DNA of 62,161 bases, taken from Acanthaster planci. Its lineage: Eukaryota > Echinodermata > Asteroidea > Valvatida > Acanthasteridae. This document shows positions 11,740 through 21,700 of the stretch, one piece after another. How positions within the stretch are numbered: position 1 is the stretch's first letter; each line of letters opens with the position of its first letter. The notes beneath the pieces were generated by a model that saw only the letters and a list, made by a program, of their open reading frames with translations, was not told the DNA's origin and did not search any database. The stretch lies in contig NW_019091414.1 in the NCBI RefSeq assembly GCF_001949145.1, positions 1,006,433 to 1,068,593 on the forward strand. The letters run 5' to 3'. The position numbers were made by a program, and so were the translations under genes.

Positions 11740-11955
11740 TCTGGAGAGGAATTGGCCACTGATAGGGTTTTCCTAGAAGCAGGGCAGCATTGTCAGCGTA
11801 CACCAGATCTGTGAAGGACTTGCCTCCGACAACTATTCAGGATCAGACTAACAGCGGCTTAGGATTCAGTCGATAGCAGAGCACAATACAGCCAGTGCGA
11901 GGATTCAGCCCTGATGGACGCCAGAGGGAGTGAGGAACAGCATTGAGACGTGACT
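11740..11955 (-). pseudogene. non-LTR reverse transcriptase remnant, catalytic part
   Basis: On the minus strand this reads GVHQG, a stop in place of Cys, ILALAVLCSAID, and about 45 codons later FTDLVYADNAALLLGKP. These correspond to the GVRQGC-xLSP-xLF-xxxID motif and the DLxYADDxxLL catalytic box of non-LTR reverse transcriptases. The second Asp of YADD is Asn and there are internal stops. It continues in the 10330-11095 remnant once the nested element is removed. Confidence 0.65.
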
Positions 11956-12132
11956 TGTATGGGGCGCCATAAGCCTTGGTTATATGTGAGGCGCAGTTTC
12001 CTTCAAACCGATTTCTTTTTGTTCATTTGTTTACAATTTGCTTGTTCTTGGTTTTTGTCAGTTTTGTTTTTAATTACATTTTGTGTTTTTAGCGGACATA
12101 CTGATCATATTTTTGACTGCTTGAGGAAGATT

Positions 12133-13519
12133 CCTGACCTGACAACATACCCTCAGCTCGCAGTGTTCCAGGGTTAATAATGAAATGAAAAGACACAGTC
12201 TATTGAAATAAAGATTGGTTGTGCTATGCATTGCAACAAGAAGCAGAATATCCATCCCGACACTGAAGTTAATCGAAAACTAGAGATTCTGTCATTTGTT
12301 GTTTGAATCCAGGGAGCTCAATGCATTGACACAACTAGGGGGTGGTCCAGTTACCAGTTCTGCTCTATCTGAACGTCTGGTCACGTGGGTGAAAAAGGGT
12401 CTCATCTGTGGAGACACCAAATTTCCTGTCCTGGGACGATGAATGTCGCAGTCATTGGTTGTACAGTGTCGCACAGTTGTTTAAAGTTGTTTGAAGAAGT
12501 AATTGCTTAAAGCTATCTCAGTATGTGTTGAACTTCACACCTTGGAAGCTCACACCAATTCCTGGACTTCAGTTCGTTGCATCATGGAGTTGGTTGCGCC
12601 CCCATCTAACAAAAATCCTAAATTATTTCCCAGAAGTGTTTAGAATCAAGGATACATTATCACTGCATGGGGAGCAGAGCATTGAAATTCTAACTGCATA
12701 GCATGCATGATCATTCTGTTTGGTTTCAGACATGGCTGAGTACTAGACAAAGTCCCGTACAGAAAGTACATCGTCCATGAAGAGTTCATTGAAAATGTGC
12801 CCATTTAGGCATTTGCACTACACTAAACAACAAAAAATGCACTTCATCATCCCAAACAATGTGCTCACTGTCCGTAGATTTTTTTTGCCGTTTAAACCTT
12901 ATTCAACAAAATACAGGTATAACCTGGAGTATTTCAAAAGCAGGATTTTCCTGCACTCAGACTTATTTATTAGAAACTGGAAATGTTAACTCTTAATCGT
13001 TGTTAACTTTTTTTTTCTTTTTTGTTAGTATTCCTCTGTAATAAAAAGGCTGTAAACTAAATCATTGACGAGAAGTGATTTTATAAATTTGAAAAGTTAC
13101 CGGGAGTGTACACATGAATAAATAATTATGCAACATTACTGCAGAACTAAGGAATACCCTGTATTGGATTTGGAAGTGTGGATTAACCTAAACCCCTAGG
13201 GACAAATGAAATCATGCATTTGCTTTTCCGATTCAGAATGATCAGGGCTTTTAATGTGCTGGAACTGTAGAAGATGTAAAAACACGATAAAATTAAGCGT
13301 CATTTCTTTGAACTTTTTGAGTGAATATTTGTTTGTCAGCCTTCGTCTATAACCAATGGCATTCTATCGTGTAATTCCTCGAACAGCATGTACCAGTTCG
13401 GTGTTCTAACAGCGCAAGCTTAGCCCAAAATAAAACGCATCGAAGGTCATCCGGGAACAGTAGCCATGCGAGAGATATGCTACTTCACATGTGCTGCACA
13501 TGTTCACGCTTGCTTTTTA
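12133..13519. repeat. segmental duplication, copy B
   Basis: Direct copy of 5973-6470 plus 7164-8043, lacking the block at 6471-7163. Substitutions and small indels are scattered throughout. It ends at the gap: the last bases before the Ns (cacgcttgcttttta) equal copy A at about 8029-8043, so the gap interrupts the duplicated unit. Confidence 0.85.
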
Positions 13520-14423
13520 NNNNNNNNNNNNNNNNNNNNNNNNNNNNNNNNNNNNNNNNNNNNNNNNNNNNNNNNNNNNNNNNNNNNNNNNNNNNNNNNN
13601 NNNNNNNNNNNNNNNNNNNNNNNNNNNNNNNNNNNNNNNNNNNNNNNNNNNNNNNNNNNNNNNNNNNNNNNNNNNNNNNNNNNNNNNNNNNNNNNNNNNN
13701 NNNNNNNNNNNNNNNNNNNNNNNNNNNNNNNNNNNNNNNNNNNNNNNNNNNNNNNNNNNNNNNNNNNNNNNNNNNNNNNNNNNNNNNNNNNNNNNNNNNN
13801 NNNNNNNNNNNNNNNNNNNNNNNNNNNNNNNNNNNNNNNNNNNNNNNNNNNNNNNNNNNNNNNNNNNNNNNNNNNNNNNNNNNNNNNNNNNNNNNNNNNN
13901 NNNNNNNNNNNNNNNNNNNNNNNNNNNNNNNNNNNNNNNNNNNNNNNNNNNNNNNNNNNNNNNNNNNNNNNNNNNNNNNNNNNNNNNNNNNNNNNNNNNN
14001 NNNNNNNNNNNNNNNNNNNNNNNNNNNNNNNNNNNNNNNNNNNNNNNNNNNNNNNNNNNNNNNNNNNNNNNNNNNNNNNNNNNNNNNNNNNNNNNNNNNN
14101 NNNNNNNNNNNNNNNNNNNNNNNNNNNNNNNNNNNNNNNNNNNNNNNNNNNNNNNNNNNNNNNNNNNNNNNNNNNNNNNNNNNNNNNNNNNNNNNNNNNN
14201 NNNNNNNNNNNNNNNNNNNNNNNNNNNNNNNNNNNNNNNNNNNNNNNNNNNNNNNNNNNNNNNNNNNNNNNNNNNNNNNNNNNNNNNNNNNNNNNNNNNN
14301 NNNNNNNNNNNNNNNNNNNNNNNNNNNNNNNNNNNNNNNNNNNNNNNNNNNNNNNNNNNNNNNNNNNNNNNNNNNNNNNNNNNNNNNNNNNNNNNNNNNN
14401 NNNNNNNNNNNNNNNNNNNNNNN
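13520..14423. other. assembly gap (904 N)
   Basis: A run of undetermined bases. Any open frame crossing it is meaningless. From the alignment with copy A, the gap probably hides a continuation of the duplication, possibly including a further copy of the foldback MITE. Confidence 0.98.
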
Positions 14424-14599
14424 AACCGGCTAAACAGCGACACCACCTTCCCACCGCATGGCATGATGGCGCTTGCGAAACGTTCTTCCTCATCATTATG
14501 CATCCAGTGATTTCGAACAAAACCTGTTCACGTGACGGCATGTACGAACGATCACATGTGCGTGCGGCATTGGCGCCTGCATGCTGCAGTGCGTTTAGC

Positions 14600-14880
14600 A
14601 TTCCCAGTGATATGCATATACACGTACACATATACATGTACTTTACATACATATATGTACATGTACATACGTACATGTACATATGTACGTCCATGCATTG
14701 TGCACGAACTATGCACATGTACAATGTACATGTACACTAAATGTACATGTACAGCTCGTAGACTGTGCATAAAATTACCATTACATGCTACTTGTGCATT
14801 GCACGTGTATGCTACGTTGCCTGAAAGTCATCAGAAACTGGACATTGCACATGTTTATGTACATGTACTTACTCAATGGC
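14600..14880. repeat. palindromic tacatgtac-rich low-complexity tract
   Basis: Dense interleaved copies of acatgtac, gtacatgt and tacatatgtac form many overlapping short palindromes. The tract lies just downstream of the gap, which it may have helped cause. Overlapping ORFs on both strands (Met/Tyr/Cys/His-rich) are products of the repeat. Confidence 0.7.
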
Positions 14881-15113
14881 GTGCACGTACATCGGCGATT
14901 GAATTGTTTACGCAGGACAGTCACGTGGTACCCATTGGACAATATTTATGCTACACAGACGAATAAGGTGTAGCGTGCACCGATAGAAAGACACCGTGCC
15001 GTGCACAAAGAAATGCACCAGTCTTCAGTGCACATAGCTAGTACCGCAGCCGTTCTCGCTCATGTGTTAGCTCATCGCTCCTTCGGAATACGTAGCAGAC
15101 TGCGTTGTGGAGG

Positions 15114-15121
15114 CCATCTTG
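15114..15121 (+). promoter_or_regulatory. YY1-like CCATCTTG motif upstream of the Crypton-like gene
   Basis: The sequence ggaggCCATCTTGatc lies about 360 bp before the ATG of the intronless gene. CCATnTT cores are common at metazoan TATA-less start sites. This is a motif match only; there is no evidence for the actual start site. Confidence 0.25.
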
Positions 15122-15480
15122 ATCAGAATACACACTTACGATAGGAATATAACGTCTTGGCAGCTGTTTCACAACTCAGCCATTTTGTGTGGATTGGGAG
15201 ATTGTTGATCACATCGTTTGCGCCTGTATAAACAATTCTAAACTTGAAAACAGGGCATTGCTTAAGCCATTAGACACTACATTTAATTGGATTGCAAGTT
15301 AACTGTTCAAGCTGAAACGTAATTCAACGGATGCTTGACAGAAAGTTGTCTTTCTGGAGTTATGAGATTAAAACTGAAATAAGCACCCAACGTTCAACTT
15401 ACGCAGATACGTATGCCCAGACTGAAAAAAAATCTTTTTGGTAGGCTTAGGCTGCTGCATCGACTGTTAAACTGATCAAA

Positions 15481-17301
15481 ATGGTCGACCCTGTGCCCAA
15501 AAAACGATCGGTTGAAATCATCACACCTGAGCATGAGACATTACTGTGGAAACTGGGCATCCTCAACCTGACGGACTCGATTGGTCTCAGCAGAGCGACC
15601 TATTTCTACTTCTGCAAAGCCTTCGGTGTCTATTCGAGAAACGCAATTCGTGATGTCATCCGCGAACAGTTCCGGTTCGGCGAAGACGAATACGGGAAGT
15701 TTATTGAATTTGTTGACTTCGAGAAGCACGAGGGATATGCATCCTCAGCCGTTGCTGAAACTTCGGCCGTTCCAACGAGGAGAGTTATACAGTATGACGA
15801 CCCGGCCAACGATCTCAGTGTGTATAAAATCATGACCAGATACATGGCACACATACCAGCCAGTGGGGAGTTCTTCAGACGACCGATTAATGCAAGTGTA
15901 GATTGTCCCAATCCCATCCAGTTCTCCAACCGACCGATCGGCATCAACCATCTCAGCCATTACCTGTCAGATATGATGAAAAGCGCTGGGTTGTGGAAGG
16001 AGCATTTCACCACGCAGTCTATCAAATCCGCGGTGGTGTCGGTGCTGTTCCGAGTGGGTATTAATGAGGACATTTCCAGACAGCGTACACGCTGGTGGGG
16101 TCTTGGCCGAGCGGTCAGTTCCAATTCCTCTGGCCTAAAGCCAGCTAGAAAGGGTGTCTCAGTGACGGAGATGCAGTCCGATCGTCAAAAGCTTGTTGCC
16201 ATCTCGAGATTACTAGACCCGCCTCCCTTCACGCCGCTCCGTCCCGCTACCAAGGTTTCGGTGAAGCCAAGTGTGCTTGATGTCCAACAGATGAAAGCTC
16301 CTGAATGTCAGTCTTACTCGGATGAAGGCTCTCCGAATGCACCAAGTACCAGTCACATAGATATACCACTTCACGCCCGAGCATCACCGCCGTCAATTGC
16401 ACAGGAAACTAGATCCAGTTATCTCCAGAAGGAGAGCCAAGGAGAGATGCAGAGATGGTACCCAGGGGCAAGCTCATACAGTTCTGATTCGGGTGCTGAT
16501 GAAGATCAATTTCAACCCAAGAGACTTTGTTATGCCTCCCCGCCTAAATCTCCTGACGGACAGAGTGGCACACATCAAGATTTCGTGGCCATGTCTGGTC
16601 CTTTTATAGATACTACCACTGTGCCAAAACAGATTTCGAGATTTCCTATAATAAAGATTGAACGGGATGAAGATGTCGACGAGGATGTTGAATGCTGTGT
16701 CGTTGCGAGCAGCATCGGCGACCATCGAGCGCAGACCTCACACGATTGTCAGACGAGCAGAGCAACCTCAACGAAACGCAAAGCCACCAGTTCAATCTCA
16801 TCCTCTCGCCAAGGCGCTTACTTTGTCGACAGTTCTCGCACAGGGCTGAAAAACCGAATGCAGTGCCTAACCAATGCGGAGATGAAAGAAGCTTCATCTC
16901 GTCCCCCTGAGGAAGGTACGAGCGCGTTGAGTTTGGCATTCAAGTTTGCCTATGAAATCGATCATAACGGAGAAGTTGCCGCCAGCAGAGAGGTCCGTGC
17001 CTTGCACACCACAGCCAGCAACGAATCTACTACCTTGGTCAAGAGGCGTCTTCTCCCGTTGAATGTGGTCGATTTGTCGGGCAAGGAGGCCACCGAAAGA
17101 CAGGAAGAGTTACCCAACTTCTCCATCAAGCTGTCTGATTTTTTCCCATCGATCAGCCAACAGAAGCTGGACATAAAGGATGTCGTCATTAGAGGAACTC
17201 GTGGGCAGGGGACAGATCGCCTGAACATAGAGGTAGCGGTCGCAGAGACCAGCGAAAATGAACAAGATGTGCAACTTGTTGATCAGTATGAGTACCAATA
17301 A
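15481..17301 (+). CDS. intronless DUF3504 / Crypton-type tyrosine-recombinase-derived protein (606 aa)
   Basis: Single uninterrupted ORF with a favourable start context (aaaATGG). Residues 17-78 (EHETLLWKLGILNL, FYFCKAFGVYSRNAIRDVIREQF) resemble the start of the DUF3504 region of QRICH1, ZMYM and KCTD1-type proteins. Residues 114-206 follow the recombinase core: VYKIMTRYMAHIP, FFRRPI, then RPIGINHLSHYLSDMMKSAG, then TTQSIKSAVVSVLFRVGI. In that family the last block reads NHSLRATAATxLxxAGV. Here the HxxR is Q179-S-I-K182, and no GH(R/K)S motif follows (RQRTRWW instead), so strand-cleavage activity looks lost. From family knowledge, animals domesticated Crypton recombinases as nuclear regulators. 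Residues 210-480 are Ser/Pro-rich with an acidic stretch (ERDEDVDEDVE, 394-404) and basic STKRKA. The last 120 residues are unrecognised. Full-length openness over 1.8 kb argues for selection. The DUF3504 call is from motif memory, so the family is likely but the function is unknown. Confidence 0.75.
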   Translation: MVDPVPKKRSVEIITPEHETLLWKLGILNLTDSIGLSRATYFYFCKAFGVYSRNAIRDVIREQFRFGEDEYGKFIEFVDFEKHEGYASSAVAETSAVPTRRVIQYDDPANDLSVYKIMTRYMAHIPASGEFFRRPINASVDCPNPIQFSNRPIGINHLSHYLSDMMKSAGLWKEHFTTQSIKSAVVSVLFRVGINEDISRQRTRWWGLGRAVSSNSSGLKPARKGVSVTEMQSDRQKLVAISRLLDPPPFTPLRPATKVSVKPSVLDVQQMKAPECQSYSDEGSPNAPSTSHIDIPLHARASPPSIAQETRSSYLQKESQGEMQRWYPGASSYSSDSGADEDQFQPKRLCYASPPKSPDGQSGTHQDFVAMSGPFIDTTTVPKQISRFPIIKIERDEDVDEDVECCVVASSIGDHRAQTSHDCQTSRATSTKRKATSSISSSRQGAYFVDSSRTGLKNRMQCLTNAEMKEASSRPPEEGTSALSLAFKFAYEIDHNGEVAASREVRALHTTASNESTTLVKRRLLPLNVVDLSGKEATERQEELPNFSIKLSDFFPSISQQKLDIKDVVIRGTRGQGTDRLNIEVAVAETSENEQDVQLVDQYEYQ

Positions 17302-17494
17302 TGTCCCTAATGACAGCGATAACAACAGTAGCATGAAAAAGGGGTAAAATTTCTCAGGGGGTAACCTGGCAGCCTCGTTTTATTACACAACTGTCTGGGG
17401 ATATGATGATGTACTCCCATATGGGAAAGCGATATTATTGCCAGTCTTGAGAGAAGACTAGTTTTTATGCCTTGGTGAAGCTCCCCTGCTGAAA

Positions 17495-17668
17495 TGTCGG
17501 ACTTCGCTCACGGCCAGACGTATAATAAAATCTGGACCCGCAGCGCTCCTGATTAGTTGAAGCCACTGGAGGTTGTGTGGCGGCCATTTTACCTTGCCGA
17601 CTTCTGTTGAGAACATTCAATAATTCCATTGCACCACATTCGATTACTGCCCGAGGGTTATGGTAGGG
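17495..17668 (+). repeat. left arm of a diverged inverted repeat
   Basis: The reverse complement of 18541-18775 aligns here. Shared blocks are cttcgc--acgg--gacgtata, ttgaagc-ac-gga, ggcggccatttta-cttg-c, ttcaataatt and a perfect cgattactgcccgagggttat at the inner end. The arm is shorter than its partner by an indel of about 50 bp. Confidence 0.75.
17524..17529 (+). terminator. possible polyadenylation signal of the Crypton-like gene
   Basis: An AATAAA lies 223 bp after the stop codon and inside the left arm of the inverted repeat. It is the first canonical signal downstream, but use is unproven. Confidence 0.35.
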
Positions 17669-18540
17669 ATAAGGAGAAACAAACTCTTGCAGATGAATTT
17701 CGTGTTTGTTAGTGATCACCGAGGAAAGCTTGAATTTAAGCCAATTTTTTTGTGAAGGCCTAGCATTAGCGTTCAGCGAGTGCTCGTTTGTTTTTTATCG
17801 TTTTTTTTTCGCGTATTCTCAGCGGGTTTCTCTGAAACAATTTGAAAAATTAAATCCAACAGAAAAAAGCAAAAGCTGAATTTTTTGTTTCCGAAATTTT
17901 TCATCGTTAGAATTTTCTAGAATAGGTATTTTGTTTCACAAAAACTGAAGTACGAGGAGGACGTAATGCTCTGTGGTGCCGCAGTTTGCAGCACATTGAA
18001 TTTGGCAGGCTAATTCCGATCCTCGGTCATGACAAGAAAATGAATGTCCCAGTGCATGAACTTTAAAAATTATGGAGAATATTCCTTTTTATCTGCCATA
18101 CTAACACTGATAAAATATTTCTCAGTGTGGGCCTACATTCTGTAAAAAAAAGAAGTAAAATAAAATTCAGTAAGCAAATCATGAATGACTAATACAAAGC
18201 CGGCCACAAAATCATTTTTCAATTAAAAAAATAATTGTTTACAAAGCATGAGGTCAGTATAGAACCTTTCTTTGATACAACGCCTTCAGGTCTGGTACCC
18301 CCCTTACCTGTCCAATTTCTATACACACTGTAGACTTGTTACCTCACCGTCCCATATCTTGCTTCAAATGTCTGGTCGTGCTAAAATAATCGTCATTGAA
18401 GCCTGTACATGTACATAACTACACGTGTTCAGTTCGGCAGAGAACTGTGAAGAATATTTGGCCATAAATTCACGCGTTCCTCGGTTATCACTAATGGACA
18501 CGAACATCTCTGCAAAAGTTGTTCCTACTAATCATTAATA
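17669..18540. other. spacer between inverted-repeat arms
   Basis: AT-rich, no ORF of note. If the arms are transposon ends this is the decayed interior. Confidence 0.4.
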
Positions 18541-18775
18541 TAACCCTCGGGCAGTAATCGAATATGCTGCACTGAAATTATTGAATATTTTCGACATAAA
18601 CATCAAAGACCGTGGCAGTGTTCCATAGGTCAGCGCTGGTTTGTCCTCAATCTTTTGGCACAATGAAATGGCCGCCCCTCTACTTCCGGTAGCTTCAATG
18701 ACGTCCGTATCACAAATGCTGCATTGTGGGTCGAAATTTATTTTATACGTCCGTGGCTTCGCTTTGAAAAAAATC
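18541..18775 (-). repeat. right arm of a diverged inverted repeat
   Basis: Partner of 17495-17668 across a spacer of about 870 bp with no recognisable gene. A minus-strand ORF of 124 codons spans it. At protein level it shares EATG...AAI.LC and SITARGL with the stop-interrupted translation of the left arm. This may reflect shared DNA ancestry rather than a protein. Confidence 0.7.
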
Positions 18776-21700
18776 CTCCAGAGCCACGAACATAGCCTAC
18801 TCCAATCGAGTTTCCACAGTGTATTGTGTAAAAAAGAAGTCGCATCCCGGGATACACATGAGGGCATTGAAAGCAAATGAACTGGGACTTGTACATTGGC
18901 TACGTGCATTTACAATTCCATAATGGAAGAGGAGCACATGCACCCCCAGTTAGGCCACAAGGAAAAGGTGAGGAAGCTCATTATAATATTTTGTTGCCGG
19001 GGTTGAAGGGAAAGGGAAAATTAAGATTTGACCCGCCATTATTGTGAAATTGTAAACAATATTCCGCAGAAATCATTCCAGATTTGGCTGTTAGTCGCTA
19101 GGTGGATGTAAATAGTGTTTGATCATTTGAATAGGGCTGTGATAATTGGTTTTTTTTTTTGGGTTTTTTTTTGTAACTGCATTGTATGTACGATTCGTAA
19201 TTCATTTTATCTGTAGATGGTGCTTCTGCGCTCTGTAAACTCCGTACGTGAACTATAGAGGGCGCTGTGTATCATGTAAGCAGGGCGAGTGTGAAAAGCA
19301 CTGACGCCTTGCTTGCCAAAGTTGACCATTTTGACCATTGTCGCCCAAGTACGGAAGCAGAGAGGAGCTACAATCAAACGTTTTCCGAAGTGGTATCTCG
19401 TTATGGCGAGATAGTAGTTCCGAAAAATGTTTTAGTAATGGTGTTTGTTTCTAGGCTTCTGTAGTCTAAGATGGCCTGAGACCGTTCAACAAGTTGATGT
19501 CGTAAATGAGTGTAGAGGAAACCGTCGGCATAAATTGCGCGAGATGGCAGGGACCAAAAACACAATGAAACAGGCATCCAACGACAGAATGTGGGTGACA
19601 ACGGGATTTCGCTAAATGGTTCGACCGCGGTCGTTTGAGTAAACTCTGCTGCTTGTTCATTGGTTGAAATATACATGTCATCAGCGCCCGGGCCAACCCG
19701 AACTCGGCGTACGAGCTTTAAGGAAGACCACCTTTTGCCAACAACGGGGCAGCTGAATGGCTGGTCTCCGCTTTTTCATGATGATGGAATAATTATTCTA
19801 TTATGGTTGACGATTAGCCGGACTAGTGGGGGTCAAGTTGTTTCTAGACTTGCATTTTTGGGTAAAGGAATATTGTCCTTTGGTTATATTACTGAACGAT
19901 TATAGAGTAGCTGCAATCAATATTTTTAATACAAACTTTTAAAATGCACCTTTGTGTCTCAAAGGTTTTTTTGCTGCCTGTTTGATTTTTATGCCAATGA
20001 TTTGCATATTCATGAGCAAAACCGTGATGTCATCTCAGGAAGAGAGTCTCCATGTGACATTGGTTTTATACAAAAAAGTCTCGCGTTTTTTGAGATTTCG
20101 CCGGACGAAGTTTTCTCTTATTTGCTGATTCATCGTTGTTAAAGTTCATAGCAATATAAAGCAATCATCAATCCCTTTCTCAGAAATGTTTTCAGTATTC
20201 TGGGTTCATAATTTGAACAGAAATATCTATGCACTGAACTTTGTCTTCCCTGGATGACATTACAGCAACAGCGCCCTCGTTTATCTAGCAAAGCATGTTA
20301 AAGAAGAGCACAAAGTTGTAATAATTGTGTCTTAGAAAAATTCATTGCAGCTACACTTCGGTTATTATTTCATAACTATAACAGCTGAAGAATAGTATAT
20401 GATAAGGATGTTGCATTATTCAAGATTTTACATATGCATGTCGGTTTTTTAGAAGAATGGAAAAAAAATAAGCTCGTGGTTATATATTATAGAAGTACAT
20501 GTATTAGTCTATGGTTAGATATTAGAGGTAAGAAATGGTTTATCTGTAACATGTTTTCGGTTTTCTAAACAAAAACAGAAAACTTAATTCGAAATGATCT
20601 AGTTGAGGAGGTAACTGCCAAAATCTTAATTGAAGCAAGACGCATTAGCGCTTCGTGTAGCATTTTCCAAAGCTGTATTCGGCAGGCAGTTTCAAACGAA
20701 CGTGCCGGTACTGTGATTATAGCCAGGAATTTAAGTAATTAGCTTAATTTTAAAAAGACACCAGTGTTCTACACATACATCTTTAAGCGCTAAAATCGCG
20801 CGTGATATTTCAGTCTGAATAACAGATTTATCGAGGGGCTGTGAGATTATAAAGTAACACGTCAGATGCAGTAAATCAGTCCTCGTGAATTGCGCTCGTT
20901 GTATGTTGCATCACTAAGAACCACGATCTGATGGGATCAAATTCCATAGTACCTGGCAGAGCCGACTGGGGCACTACGTTTTCAACCAATCACAAGAGTT
21001 GAATCAGCTCGCGTACTCGATCACGTGCCATATCCCAAGTGTAACCAGACGTACTCTGACCAAGTATCATGCGAATTGCATCTGTGATCTGACTGGACTA
21101 TGCAAGTCTGTGATTGGTCCCGGAGCTGATTTCCTGTAAATTCCTAATTCTTCATCACGTATCTTTTGTATCGGAGTTTTGGGTAATACGTTTTGTTCTT
21201 TTCCTCCTAGTTTTAAAGCTCAACTTTTCCTGTAAATGCTACGTAGTCTTACTATTATGTGCGGTAAATTTAATATTTATCCTATTGAAACACAGTGTCG
21301 CACGGGGCAAGACACCCTATGTCGAATACAGTTTGCCAAAGTTTGCTGCATAGAAATGTTTATACAGCTCATAATTTTGAAGTTAATAAAAAGACAAAAT
21401 ATCCCCAGAGGCTTTGTGATGCTAAGCTACACACCAGGCCTTGCGCCATGCTGACTCCATTATTCTTGCTTTTGATGTCAAATGCCTCCAATATTTGCTT
21501 TACTTGTTATTGTGTTTTTGTTTTGTTTTGTTTTATTCTTGTAACAACCCTCTGCATTTCAACCCAAACAGTGCATGACTGTTTCCCACCCCACCTTCAA
21601 AACAATGCACTTTACCCCCGGGGGGGGGGAGTCACTTTCTCTACCACAGGGTAGCGTCGCCTATTCAGGATGGATTAAATTTATACTGGAACAAGGTTCA

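Noticed and set aside
13466-14740. Long open frames of 318-424 codons on both strands
   Set aside because: They consist almost entirely of undetermined bases in the assembly gap.
14532-14966. 144-codon Cys/Tyr/Thr-rich ORF and its antisense partners
   Set aside because: Generated by the tacatgtac low-complexity tract.
18535-18909. 124-codon minus ORF with SITARGLY end, similar to a translated left arm
   Set aside because: The counterpart in the left arm is broken by stops. Similarity is explained by the inverted DNA repeat.
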